Below, in pieces: positions 34,621 to 46,590 of a DNA stretch of 64,000 nucleotides (positions are counted from its first letter, which is position 1; each line of letters begins with the position of its first letter). Under the pieces are notes generated by a model. That model was not told the origin of the DNA and searched no databases. It worked only from the letters and a program-made list of their open reading frames with translations. Origin of the DNA: Ascaphus truei (taxonomy: Eukaryota; Chordata; Amphibia; Anura; Ascaphidae); contig CM071573.1 of the NCBI GenBank assembly GCA_036426205.1, positions 45,988,500 through 46,052,499 on the forward strand. Reading direction: 5' to 3'. A program made the translations under genes and the position numbers.

Positions 34621-35694
34621 CGGTTTAGTTCTCAACTTTTTGGGTAACTATTGTTATTTCTCAGTACTTCTTTAACATAATTATATTGCCATTGCTACCC
34701 AAAGAAAGCAACAACTGGGGGGAAAAAATTCAACAATCTGTAAACAAAACTGTTTATCAGAAAAGAGATTAGGGAAAAATCTTAAAAACACGTTAAAGCA
34801 TGTGTTTCATGTTTTAAAAAATGACTCAAAATATTTATAATCGATTTAATTAAATATATCAGTCTCCTACAATTTAGCAATTAAACATGCTACTGCCATG
34901 AAGTCACTTTGGTAATAGGAGGGATTGCCCCTTTTAAAAGGTTACGTCAACAACATGTGTGTATTTAAACTGAGTGAGGGTCCTGCTGCTTAACCAAGGC
35001 AGAAATAAATTACACTTTGGAAGCTGTATTATTATCTTGTCAGATAAAGTCAGACTGATGGAGCATGGGTGGTCTGGGGCTGTCTCCATGCTGTAACAGG
35101 ATAAGCCTGTTCATGACAGCAATGGATTTTCAGGAAGGAGAATATTGATAGTTGTTTGCATCCCAAGATGAAATGAATCCTTTAGAAATGTGATAGTTAT
35201 ATTTCCATGTGGACACTACTTGAAGTTGGAGACCTGCATCTTAACCAATGGGGATAGATAGCTTTGTAATAAGCTATGAACAAATGTATCTAGCATGGAT
35301 AGCTATGGGATACCCAAAGAATGAAAAAGATCTCCAAGTCTCATTTTATACAGATGTCATATCTGTCCTGCCAAAATGGACTATATTTATTGAGCGGATA
35401 AGAATGCTCAAAGTCTCAACTCAAAATGTATTATATACAGTATAGCGTGATACTTGCAAGTGTATTGTGGTTTGACAGAGTATTCAATGTTTATCCCCTT
35501 TTTTATGACGTTATAGATTTGGAGAAAGAGAAACTTTGTAATTGTAACTGGAAACTTTTCATCTCTTCCAAATCTAAATATTTTGTTGTGAAGTTCGGAA
35601 GATCTTGTTTATTTGATTATCATGAATTAAATAAAAATAGCTGTGTCAGTTCAGTTGCGATAGTGCAGAGCAAATTAGTTCTTAAGTATTAGGT
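34621..35694. other. No gene seen; apparently non-repetitive
   Basis: No match elsewhere in the window. Short AT-rich frames only. Confidence 0.4.
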
Positions 35695-35830
35695 GATACC
35701 TTTTGTATTTGGACTAACAATAGATATTATAAGTCAAGCATTCGAGAGTTCTCCTCTCTTCCTCAGGTCAGCGATACTGATTTACAGCGATTCAAGGAGC
35801 TTAACCCAGATGTAAAAACCCAAGATAACA
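35695..35830. repeat. Penelope-associated 3' repeat
   Basis: TACCTTTTGTATTTGGAC, CATTCGAGAGTTCTCCTCTC and TTCCTCAGG echo the repeat at 21495-21650. It lies downstream of the Penelope-like remnant read on the complement, the expected place for its terminal repeat. Confidence 0.45.
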
Positions 35831-35929
35831 ATCTAAGGCAGATGAGCTAAAAAAGTAATGGCAGAAAAGGGAATGGTAAATAAATAGACAGTCCAATACA
35901 TGGATGAAAGGAGCAGGGATACATATATT

Positions 35930-36095
35930 TATTTGAAAAAGAAATTACCAGGAAGTAATACATTGAGAGTTACCTCTCATTTTCATGCCAGTCCTGGGCA
36001 AGGTGTTATAATAACAAAACATGGCTACATTAAATGCACAGGTTATACAGTACATTCAATTTAAAGAAATTTCGTGGACAGTTAGAGATAATATA
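35930..36095 (-). repeat. LINE 3' tail, family B (copy)
   Basis: Contains ACCAGGAAGTAATACATTGA, GAGTTACCTCTCATTTTCA and GTCCTGGGCA as in the other copies. It is inserted between the Penelope coding remnant and its terminal repeat. Confidence 0.75.
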
Positions 36096-36239
36096 CTTTT
36101 TTTGTGAATTGTAACTGCGAATGGCAGCAAACAGCTGACACCCTTTGGCTACATTGGAGCATGCGCTCAGCAGCAGTGTGCAGGGGGGGGGGGGAGAAGG
36201 GGATACTGTGTAAAGTTAACAGAGAGGCAGAGAGAAACA

Positions 36240-36940
36240 TTAAAAAAATATATGGTAGTGGGTTAAGAACCCCATACCAGCATTACGTCTTCTTGTCAAA
36301 GTGTATTATTATTTTGAGTTCAAATGTTTTCCGTTCTTGATTGTTTTTAAACATTCCATTGAGGATTTGAATTTTTAAGTCATTTATGGAATGATCTGGC
36401 TATGAGAAGTGGTGTCCCACTGGAGTGCAATATCTACCATCTTCGTGGTGTGTTATTGTGTGTCTGTGAGGTTCATTCAGGCTTGAAGTTTTGGTTGGTT
36501 TCAGTATTATAGCATCCTTGGTCACATTTGCTGCATTGAATCATATATATCACATCCTTGATGTTTAGCAGAATGTTCCTTTAACATTGAATGTTCTAGG
36601 TTTGTGACCGGCTGTGCGATCTTTGCATACAGTATATATTTGCAAAGTTTGTAGCGTGTGATGGTGCATGGTCTTGTGCCATTAACAGAGTCCTTCAGTT
36701 CATTCTGAAGTTTTCTGTTGACTAACTTCTATCTGAGGTTTGGTGGTTACCGAAATCCAAGGATGGGAGGTTTGCGGAAGATGTCTTTTAATGTTTCATC
36801 CTCAGGCAGCATGGGTTGCAGGTCATTGATTATTTTTGCATTCCCTCTAGGGCAGGGTTGTATATAGTCACTCTCGGTATGTGTGCGGTTGTTTCTTTCT
36901 TTTTGTATTGGAGCAGATGTCATCAATTTCACAATAACAC
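36240..36940 (-). pseudogene. Neptune-like Penelope element, C-terminal part with GIY-YIG remnant
   Basis: On the complement, 36932-36747 encodes KIINDLQPMLPEDETLKDIF followed by RKPPILGFR, the linker typical of Penelope-like elements before the endonuclease. Further on (36600-36440) it reads DVIYMIQCSKCDQGCY, the start of a GIY-YIG nuclease with the CxxC-type insertion, then HRHTITHHEDGRYC and SINDLKIQIL in shifted frames. The segment ends NNQERKTFEL near 36310. The second YIG half is damaged (YNTET instead of YIGET), so the enzyme is dead. The RT domain is absent upstream. The CxxC pattern and C-terminal tail suggest the Neptune lineage, distinct from the pair at 58-64 kb. Confidence 0.75.
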
Positions 36941-37565
36941 TAAATGTCCAGTTACTTAAGGTATATACATCACGCTGAGCAGTGCTGCTGATTCCACCGG
37001 TGCGAGAAACGCCTGTTTTTTGTTAAGAGCAAAAACTTTAAACAAGTTGAGTATTTTAAAAGTTTTTAACATCTAATATAATGTATTAGCTACACAAGTA
37101 TAATGTGTCCATTGAAATGAGACTATTACTAACATAATTTATCAAAAGTGTGGCATGTAATGCTAAAAAAAAAAAAAACTTCCTTTACGGCTCCACATAC
37201 TTGCAGATTAAAGATGGCTTTAATCTACATGTCCATATGCATCATTTAATTAGCTCTGTAAGCATCATTTGCAGACAGGAAGTCTGAAATGTCAATGCAA
37301 AGCCACCAACATTTCTTGACACATAAATCCCTACTCTGCCAAAGTCTCCATCGATACATTGATTGCTTCCTTTTTATGTAAAAGTGTACTGTATATTGCT
37401 GTATTTTGACAGACATGGGGGGTGCTAATTGCAACCTTTGGTTGGTTAACATGTGTGAATGGTGGCGACCATATTAAATTCTGAGTGTTTAAAAAATACA
37501 GCAACAAAAACATTGCCAAATATATTTTTTTCATTAAGCAGAATGTGTAACTGTCATATACTCTA
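36941..37565. other. No gene seen
   Basis: No recognised repeat or supported frame. Confidence 0.4.
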
Positions 37566-37670
37566 AGCCAGGGCGGCCAACTCCAGTCCTCAAGGGCCAC
37601 CAATACTGTAGGTCAGGTTGTTGTCAGGATATCCCTGCGTCAGCACAGGTGGCTCAATCAGTGACTGAGG
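37566..37670 (+). mobile_element. hAT-type MITE, left half
   Basis: CAGGGCGGCCAACTCCAGTC, then TCAGGATATCCCTGC and GGTGGCTCAATCAGTGACTG. This is the same family as the complete copy at 50759-50947; the right half is missing. Confidence 0.65.
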
Positions 37671-38300
37671 GGGCTATGCAATAAGCTCCGTGCTTTTGCG
37701 TCTGGTTGAAATGAAAAATCACGTCCGATACAAAGTGAAGCCGGAGACGCGATTCACTAAGGCCTTGAGCCCATTTTCTCTCGGACGGGCCAAAAACTGG
37801 CTTATCGTACGTGCAAGCTTTTCCCCCCTGCTAGCGTTCTTAAACTTTACCTATGCTAGCTGATAGAAAAAAAAGCTGCTTGGAACATTTGCATGGAGAT
37901 TTGCCATCTCCATGCAAGGCTGTTACAGGCGATCGTACACAAAACAAATACATTTTAATAATAGTGTACATGAGCAGGGGGTCTCCGGAGCTGAACCGCA
38001 TTGGTTTCAGTCCGGGGACCCCCTACTTCAGGAGATACAGGCCTAGTTATGGGGTGCCGGTATCCCCTGCACTTTCAAGCTTCCGCGTCACGTGACCGGG
38101 ACATTTACATTCTGCAGGGGATACCGGCACCCCATAAAGGGGCCTGTATCTCTTGAAGTAGTGGGTCCCCGGTCCTGAAACCAATGCGGTTCAGCTCCGG
38201 AGACCCCCTGCTCCCGCACACTATTAATAAAAATACATTAAAGCAGCTTCATTACCTTAGCGGCTATCCGCTAAGGCAATGAAGGGGTTAAGGCACAATA
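37671..38300. mobile_element. Palindromic GC-rich family, complete palindrome
   Basis: Core 37974-38211 is an inverted repeat. GGGGGTCTCCGGAGCTGAAC on the left is matched by GTTCAGCTCCGGAGACCCCC on the right; GATACAGGCC and GGGGTGCCGGTATCCCCTGC are likewise paired, around a centre containing CGCGTCACGTGACCGG. It is followed by the TTACCTTAGCGGCTATCCGC hairpin shared with 53940 and 56230. No coding frame. Confidence 0.75.
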
Positions 38301-39899
38301 GCATGTTTATTGGGGACAATTGCCCCCAATAAACATAGCAATATACAACACACATCCCCCCGCCCCCTAACACATACAATACAGTAATGGGCAAAATAAC
38401 TATTATTCAGATATGGATAATAGATTATTTGTCCATTATGAAACACATAAAACATGCATAAATAAAAACATGAAGTCTTAATCTGAAAATCACCACATTG
38501 CATCTTACAATTAAACAAATATATATCAAATGTCACACAATTGCATTGAGGGTGTACATGATGCAATTAATCTGTGCATCATGTAACACTATGCAAAATC
38601 AATTAAAAAATAAAATACACTATGAACAATGTCCCCTAACCACCAATGCCATCCACAAAATCAAATAGAAAGTAAGCAACATAAATTTGCCATCAATCAA
38701 TCAATTTCCTAAACCAATTACAATCCAATCCAAATCAATTATACAATTCCCTATTCAATTCCTAAAGCCAAACCATTGCCAAAATAATTCTAATTGAAAG
38801 TAACCACCATCATTCAAATCTAATTACCAGAAATAAGCCATTAAAAATAACATGTAACTAAATACAAATTACATTACACACACCAATGTATAAATAAAGC
38901 TGCAAAATACAGTACATGAGATACATAAACATTAGCAAAACAATAATTTATTATCCCTGTATGTATATCCATCTAGATATACATACCATACAGGGGCAAT
39001 AAAAGAGCATAAAAAACAATGCATTTACTGTACATCCACAAATCACATCCATTCAGTGTCCCTGAACGAATGTATATCCATAGGGACATAGATCAATTCA
39101 GGGGCATTAAATGGAATTAAAAAAAATACACATGAATAAAAAATCAAAAAAACCTGTAAAAGTTAAAATAATAAACTTTTCTTTTGTTTACTTACCATTA
39201 GATGCCCACTCACCGAAATCCAGGGGAACCGGAAGGTCTCGGACTAAATCCAAAGGTAACCATAAAATAAAAAACCCTTACAATCCACGTCTGTGTCTTC
39301 TTTCTTCTATTTGTAATCCTTCTCGTCAGTGTTGGGGTCTTCTTTTCTTCTTTGGGGTCTTACTCATATGCAAATCAGATGGTAATAAACCAATAAAATA
39401 ACACCGCAGTTCCACGAAACGCAATGTTAGTGCAGGGAAATAGCGTTACGATAAATAGGTCACAGCCAGATCATGATTATCCTAATGTTATTTCATGAAA
39501 TTCCCAATAAAGACAAATACATGTTTACGGTAAACTACTGTAAAAAGTGGCACACTAATATATTTTCTTAGGTCCGGTACTTAGCATTTTCTATTGAAAT
39601 AGTGTAAGACCAAGATATATTGCACAAAGTATATCAAATGTATTAACACAACCAAAGATTTATTTGATAATGTGTAAAAAAGTCAATGTTTTAAACTGCA
39701 TTTTATTTTAGATGGATTAAGGTGAATGTAGGATAAGGATGTTTGCAAGAGTTGCCTTGATATGCTATATATTGTGAAATTAATAAAGTATGTCTGTACA
39801 TTTCAATTGTAAAAAATGATTAGAATAATTACAAAGAGACAGGAATTGTGAATGTAACATTTAATCACACATACAGTATAGTGCAAACACCGGGAGAAA
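38301..39899. other. No gene; AT-rich interior of the same repeat family
   Basis: Very AT-rich with CAATCAATCAATTT-like runs. CTTACCATTAGATGC at 39190-39205 corresponds to CTTACCATTAGAAGC at 57201-57215. Nothing coding is supported. Confidence 0.45.
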
Positions 39900-40915
39900 A
39901 TGAACAGATCTAACCAGAAATATGTCACATGGACATTTCCAGGAAACCAAACACAATGTTACAACAAAATTCTCTCTTCCCCTTTTTTTGCAGTGGAAGG
40001 GGCAGGCTGGCTAGGCCCACGAGTACGTGGTCTCCCACGTGGACACCCATACCTTACTGGAGCTTGCGCTACTGGTTCACTAGCTGGACTGGATTCGCTG
40101 GATCCTGCTGGAGGAGACGGCACTCAATGTGCTCAAAACCCCGATGTTTCTGCCTGTACTTCCCAGGTTAGGCCATTCCCAGCCTCTTAAAGGCCATACT
40201 ATTACTGACATAGTGCTATGTTGCTACATAAGTTGCGTTATCACCCTATAATGGTAGTTATTAAGGCATGAGATGTTGTTGAAATATACGTTAATATTAT
40301 GATATGCAGAACGTTACATTCGTATCATCTGCTGCTAACCATTTAGAATTGCATCATCATACTTCTCCAGAGCGGTCAGCATCCCGAGCTGAGGGAGGCA
40401 CATGTAGCAGGAACAGTATGTGCGAGCACTGTAGGTGTGGGAGCTGCAGGTGCAGGCGCAGTAGGTGCACCAGTGAAGAAAACTCTTCCAACTTGGGTTG
40501 TGGAGAAGATGACCGCCATCATTTGCCTTTCATAGGAGGCTAAATTTATTTATTTATTTATTTATAAAATGTTTTACCACGAATTAATACATTGAGAGTT
40601 ACCTCTCGTTTTCAAGTATGTCCTGGGCATAGAGTTAAGACAAATAATACAGGTCCTGTGGTGGTCCCATCTACCCATATATTTGTATTCATATTTACTG
40701 TTGTGATCCTATTCTATTGAGCATTTATACCCACTATTCCATGCCAAGTACGCTTCGTCTCTACAGAGCAGAGTTCCCTTAATAGCTTGGCATGTTTACC
40801 CACGATGCCATTAATTAGTACCTCTAATTCTGCATCTGTAAACTTAACGGTCCGATGCCTGGACGATTGACCACCAGCTGCAGAGGTGGAAGCCTACTCA
40901 GTCACGTTAACACCT
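39900..40915 (-). pseudogene. Harbinger-associated Myb/SANT-like DNA-binding protein, broken
   Basis: The complement of 40750-40895 encodes RHRTVKFTDAELEVLINGIV followed by KHAKLLRELCSVETKRTWHG, a Myb/SANT-like helix-turn-helix domain with conserved Trp. Its typical neighbour is the Harbinger transposase, where such proteins assist DNA binding and nuclear import. A stop follows at NAQ*. Further on, past a LINE-tail insertion (40543-40655), the complement is Ala/Pro/Thr-rich and then encodes PRGRPRTRG at about 40020-40045, an AT-hook-like motif, before a Pro/Ser tail. No DDE transposase is seen in the window. It could alternatively be a decayed host MSANTD-type gene. Confidence 0.55.
40543..40655 (-). 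repeat. LINE 3' tail, family B (copy) with (ATTT)n
   Basis: Begins with an (ATTT)n run at 40543-40565, then AAAATGTTTTACCACGAA, ACATTGAGAGTTACCTCTCG and CAAGTATGTCCTGGGCATAG. It interrupts the Myb-like pseudogene. Confidence 0.8.
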
Positions 40916-41048
40916 GTAGGGTCAGGCTATAATGGCTTACAAGCTTTCCTGTGTGCTGTGTATTTATTGGAATTTTTACGTGCGTGTGGGTGTTTCTTTT
41001 AGGTGACACGTGTTACACGGTTGGAACTCATGTTACATGTTTCCTACT

Positions 41049-41240
41049 GATGAACAAAAGAACATAGGGCACAACGGGTTTAGCAAATCAAACTCATTTA
41101 TTGAGCCAACACAACGTTTCAACCATGATGGTCTTTATCAAGTGACAATGATAAAGACCATTATGGTTGAAACGTCGTGTTGGCTCAATAAATGAGTTTG
41201 ATTTGCTAAACCCGTTGTGCCCTATGTTCCTTTGTTCATC
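41049..41240. repeat. 192 bp near-perfect palindrome
   Basis: Arms 41049-41139 and 41150-41240 are 91 bp each with about three mismatches, around a 10 bp loop (AAGTGACAAT). Each arm, read outward, contains TGATAAAG, a short ACCA/TGGT hairpin, then TGAAACG, resembling a hammerhead core. Confidence 0.9.
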
Positions 41241-42029
41241 TGTTCAGAACTGATTGCAGGCTTTCGTGCAAACACTGGAGCACCGGTAACTGTATCATTA
41301 TTTTTCTTTTTGAGGTGTGCAGCATTTCTCTTATATTGTCTGGACATGTTTCCTACTGCATATGTGCATAGTATTGGTTATTGCATCTCCTTGCTATTAA
41401 CGTATTCGCTAATGTATTTAGCACAATACTGCTTCTGAAGACGGACATTGTTTGTGCAGATCATATCCATACCCATATCTTAGTGCATACCCATTACATT
41501 CGGTGTAAACAACGTCCATGCTCTGGTTAAATAATGTCACATTATTTGGGCCTGTGTGTTTAATCACTTTATTTTACTTGTCAAGATTTAATATATGTGT
41601 CTGAACAGAACATGGGGTAGTGGCAATCAACTTTTTTGAGCTTGTTGAATTTTTGATGCACTGCTTGTGATATTCTGGTTATATCAATAACATCTATACA
41701 CGCACATAAAGATGTCAGACTGAGAACTGACACTAACAGCAATAACCATCCAAAGAATGATTACACTATCCATCTCCAGGCTTTTTTTTATTTATACTAA
41801 AACTCATATATGTTATTTGCACAAATAGAGCAACTGCAGACACATACAGTACAGTGCAACCAGATTTTAAACAGGGCATCCATTTCAAAGGAGCCAAATC
41901 CTATCTAATGATGCATTAATCACTGCAAATAATCCACTTTACTGCCTTCTGCCATGTTTCCATACACAGAAGCACGTCCCAAACCTGATAATATTTTCCC
42001 CAAATACATTTCATAAGAATCCCAACTTA
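41241..42029. other. No gene seen
   Basis: AT-rich with no supported feature. Confidence 0.4.
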
Positions 42030-43984
42030 GGGACGTCCTTAGCATTTTCGGGGCCCAAAGCGGCTCACTGGCTGAGTGGCCTAAGCCCCCATGGTAGAAG
42101 TAGGTAAGAGTACTTACCCCGCTGGCCCGGGTGATTCCTGGAAGTCATTTGTCAACAGAACAACACGATGCTGCAGGAGGTCCGCTCCAGAGAAGGTAAG
42201 ATCCCCCTCTCAACACATGCACACACTTAGGTTTACGCACACGCACCTCTCTCTCTTACCTTGGAGTGAGGAGCGGTCCTACGCTGGTCCGAGGTCCCGC
42301 ACACATTGTAGTAGGAATGTTTTATTGCTCTTCCTGGTGCTGTTCTTTTTTTACCTCTGTACCAATTTCGTTTTAGATACATTGCAGCTGTGAAGGGGTT
42401 AATAATGCACATAAAAAGACATGGCAGCCCGCATTGCCAGTGTGACCAATGTGCACTAAGAAACTTAAACCATTTGCACTTACCAAGAAGTATATTATTT
42501 CCTGTGTCCCTTCTAGTCACTGGTCTGGGACATACAGTACCTAAAATCTAGTAAATGCATTGTTTTTAATCGCTTGATGAGATTTACATGGTCAGATTTA
42601 ATGCACTATTTTAAACTGTGGAGATATCTATAAGGTGCCAAATTATATTTAAAACAATATCCAAGAGGTTGTGAAAAAGCAATACAAATTTACAATCATT
42701 TAGCCTGTCCTTTCCAGACATTAAAACCTTATTAAACATTTTATGTCTGAAGCTAAACATATTATTCCCAAAGACCTGATTTATGACGGCCATCGTGTCT
42801 GAAGTGTGCATCTTCGCGCAAACCCAGGGTGCACCAGGGCAGCGCAGCAGAATGAAGAAAACTTTCTGAGATTACATTTTGGAATTGATGAATCAGACAT
42901 TCAGAAGGACCTTTCTCTGCCTCTCTGCAGATCTCCGACTGTGCTGTTTATGTTTGTTTTTAAAATATTTTCCTCGCTAGCAAAATGTACAAGTACTGTA
43001 GATAATTAGTGGCATGAAAGGTTAGTGATTATCTCTCAAATTAAAATGACACCCTTTAGAAAAGAGATTGAAGATGTCTCATGTACACCCTTAAAGAACG
43101 CTCCTTCTGGTACAAACATGACGAGCCTTACTGTCTTCACTGGCGCGGTACCGGAAATTGTGTCTTCCACGGTTGTGCAGTGAGGGGTCCATGCTTCTAA
43201 ATGGGGGAATACTATGATGACGCAACCACTGCGGTCACCAAAGGCAGTTCGGTTAACTATATCTGTATAGCATAATGTACTATATCAACAATTACCTTTT
43301 AGAGCTACTCACACTTTAAATGAGTTCTGATGACATCATTATCCATTTGAGAACTCCAAGGTGTACCGTGAACATCATCAGGTCCAGCACTATATAGGTG
43401 CACTATAGGTGCCCTATGACGTACACAGTACATCATGCAAGAAACGCTTGTTTTCTAGGTGGGGATCGATCCAATGGAGCGGTGAATGAGATCAGAACAG
43501 CAATGGAACACCTTCCACTTCTGTTCCTGTTCTGTGGACCTGTCCACAACTACGGAATTGCAGCACCAATCTATTGCGTTCTTGAGATCTGGAAGATCAG
43601 TGGCACCAGTCTTCCAGCACTGAAAGGGTTAATGAGATACAATTTGTTAAATAAAATACAGTGGTCGCACTGAACAGGGAAGCTTAAAATTGGGAATCCA
43701 AAGAAGAATTGTTTTGTCATTTCTTGACAATTTTAATTTTTTTGCCGGGTTTATTTATATTTGTGCTACTTATTTTAGATTGTTTACCACAAACAAAGAA
43801 GATTTTCTGTGGGTCCCGGCTAACACAACAGAGGAAAAGACTATTTTAGACATATAATTATCTTTTGCAGTTACAAGTATTCAGATCATCTAATAGCAGA
43901 GCAGATCATCATTCTTTCCACTACAAGAGCTGCATGTGAATACCAGTGGTACCTGCCTAGACTGTGAGTACTTGTGGTACCTGC
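42030..43984. other. No gene; possible transposon end near 42030-42400
   Basis: GGGACGTCCTTAGCATTTTC followed by GGGGCCC resembles DNA-transposon termini, but I could not find a matching inverted end. The remainder (42420-43970) looks non-repetitive and shows no convincing exon. Confidence 0.35.
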
Positions 43985-44633
43985 TGTGGCAGGACGTCCT
44001 CACGGTGGGGTCAGTAAGGCGCTAGACACGATCGGAAACGTTAAACTATAGTGGTTTATTAGCCACAACCAAAATAAAGTACGGGTGCACTGTCCCTTTA
44101 AGAAACTACTTTCTAGAAATGAAAGCCTATTTCCGTTAGGGAAACTAACTCACTTCTTGAGCCCTTACTAACAGGACAGCCAGCTAATCTGGTTATGCCC
44201 AAAACATATGCTACACAAAGTATAACCAATAAGTATAATAATAAAGTCTTATCTGTAATGCAGCTCCAACAGCAAACAGGAACACGGTTTTGGGGAGCAG
44301 GCTGTGTCCAGCTCGCAGCAATCTTTATCTTTATCCTGGGTTGGGGTCCCAGCTGGTCCCAGCAGCAAAGCTCCTCGCAGGACTGGGGGACCAGAGCAAC
44401 AGCTACGGCTTCCAAGCCGGGAGAGTTCTCTCCACCTTCCTGTGGAAAAACAAGCTCACCTTGTGTGAGCAACTTCCTGCTTTTTAAAGCACTTGTTTCA
44501 CTGATGAGTTCAGCCCCTGTTTAATCAGTCTTCAGCTGTGCTTTCTTTCTCTGAGGAGATTAACGCTCTGTGTACTGGCTGCAGCGTCTCTCCATTCACT
44601 ATTCCAGCCTACTGAGTCAGTGACTCTGTCACA
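43985..44633 (-). mobile_element. Solo LTR with CTGC target duplication
   Basis: Starts TGTGGCAGGAC and ends CTCTGTCACA (plus strand). It is flanked by CTGC at 43981-43984 and 44634-44637. The insertion sits in a ~30 bp duplicated motif (TGCCTAGACT-TGAGTAC-TGTGG) seen on both sides. On the complement an AATAAACC signal lies about 75 bp before the end, which suggests minus orientation. No internal retroviral sequence adjoins. The left end loosely resembles that of the repeat at 7517. Confidence 0.7.
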
Positions 44634-44795
44634 CTGCCTAGACTATGAGTACCTGTGGCATAGACCGAGTACAGATTCTTGCTAAATAATTACTGTACAT
44701 ATCTAAACAATCTTCATTTGATGGAGTTTAAATGCATACTGGAGTGAGGACCAGAGCATTTTCGTTTGCCCTTTAACATCACCAAGCGTTGGATA

Positions 44796-45758
44796 CAGTG
44801 CCGCTGACAGGGGGGGACAGAAGGTACAGATGTCCCGGCCTGGAGACTGCGGGGGCCCGGGCCGGTGCTGCAAGTTGGGCCCGATATCTGGCCAGGCCCG
44901 GCTGCTGGTCGCAGTCGGGGGCCCGGCTCTACCAGCTGCCTGCAGGCCTCTTCCTCCGTCTGTCCCCCACCGAGGTTCCAATGCTGGCGGCGCGTGACGG
45001 GCCTCTGACGTCAACGTGCCGAAAGTAAGCTTGGCCTAGCTTCCGGCGTACGCTGGCATGGGAGGCCCGGCACTGACGTCAGAAGCTTGGTGTGGGTCAG
45101 AGTGAGGGAGAAGCCTGCAGGCAGCTGATGGAGAGCCAGGGCCCGGCCGGGACCGGCTGCTGGGCTTGGAAAGAAGCCAGGCCCAACTTGCAGCACGGAC
45201 CCCGAGATCATCCACAAGGTAAGTGTATATTTTATATGCATTAGGGGTTTTTTTTTGTATGTATTGGATTTTTTTTCTATGTATTGGGCTTTTTTTTATA
45301 TGTATTGGGGCTTTTTTGTATGTATTGGGGCTTTTGTTCATATTAGGGCTTTTTTGTATGTACAGTATTGGGAGGAGTGGGGTATTTTTTAATATGTATT
45401 GGGCGGTGGGGGGTGTTAAAATATGTAATGGGGGGTGGGGTTTTTTGGTATGTATTTTGTGGGAGGGATTGAGTGAAAGTGGGGTAAATGACAGAAGGTG
45501 GGGGCGAGTGAGGAGAGAGGGGGTGAGGGATGGAGTGAGTGAGGAAAAGAGGGAGAAAGAGTGAGACGCAGGGGAGAGAAATACATGCGGGGAGGGGAGA
45601 GTGAAAGGGAGTGTGTGAGTGAGTGAGATGGAGGGGAGAGAAATACATGGGAAGAGGGGGGGAAGACAGGGGTCGCAATACCGCCGACACGTGGGGGGGG
45701 GGGGTGGGGCAGGACGTAACTCTAGTCCTAGGCCCCATGAAATCTGTCAGCGGCCCTG
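44796..45758. mobile_element. hAT non-autonomous element with 8 bp target duplication
   Basis: Left end CAGTGCCGCTGACAG and right end, read inward, CAGGGCCGCTGACAG. Flanks are GTTGGATA (44788-44795) and GTTAGATA (45759-45766), an 8 bp duplication with one change, which is diagnostic of hAT elements. The 963 bp interior is GC-rich with CCCGGCC blocks, T-rich runs at 45245-45320 and a G-rich tract at 45390-45710. No transposase. Confidence 0.85.
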
Positions 45759-45766
45759 GTTAGATA

Positions 45767-46197
45767 TATTACTCACCCGAGTTTGCAAAGATTCCTAACA
45801 AGGAATAACCCTTCACATGCTTGACACAATTGAGTGTAAGATTGCACATTATGCCAGGGCCCTGCACCGCACTCTGACTTTGCTAAATGGTCGGAATGTG
45901 GTATTGTCCCGGATCACATGGAGACGGGCACAGGTTTTTACAGAAAGGTTATCGAGTGCACAGGCAGGAGGGAAAATATGCAGAACACGAGGGAATTGTT
46001 TGTACTGTAAGACATATACTGCAGTTTCTATTTACTAATTGAGAGCTACATTGTCCTATGATTATGTTTTCTACCTTAGTACTGTATATATCTATACAAA
46101 TGGGTAAGATTCTGCCTTGTGAAAACCTCTTGCACTATAGCTGGGCACAGTGTTGCAATCTCCCAATTAATATACAAGGCTATTGATACGAACAGAT
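45767..46197. other. No gene seen
   Basis: No recognised feature. Confidence 0.4.
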
Positions 46198-46590
46198 TTA
46201 GGGGCCTATGCAGAGAGAAGCGGTAAGGGGAATAGCGGCATTTTTTGGAGAGAAATGCCTGTAGAAAGGCAGATAATGGCAAGTTTTAAAAAAAGCGCCA
46301 TTTTTTTTTTTTTATTTGCAAATTTCGCCGCGGGCTGGAGAGAACCTAAATCTCTCCAGTGTTGAAAACTGCCGTATTCAGAGAGGCGCGATCGCCATCT
46401 AGCGGCTGTTCGCGGCAAAAAAATGGCGCGGTTTTCAACATTTTGCTTCTCCAAAAAAATTTGGCAAGTAGCTGGCGCTCGGCGGCCGGTGGGGGAGAAA
46501 AAAAAAAAAACGCGATTTTTTTTCCACAAGTTTCAACAGCGCGCATATCGCCGGTTGAAACTCTCCATATGCAGACAGGATTCTAAAATA
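46198..46590. mobile_element. CpG-rich repeat of the GGGGCCTATGCAGAGAG family
   Basis: Begins GGGGCCTATGCAGAGAGAAG and ends near AACTCTCCATATGCAGACAG, an inverted relation of its ends. A central TTTTCAACA-TTGAAAAC pair flanks GCGCGATCGCC. No coding frame. Confidence 0.5.
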
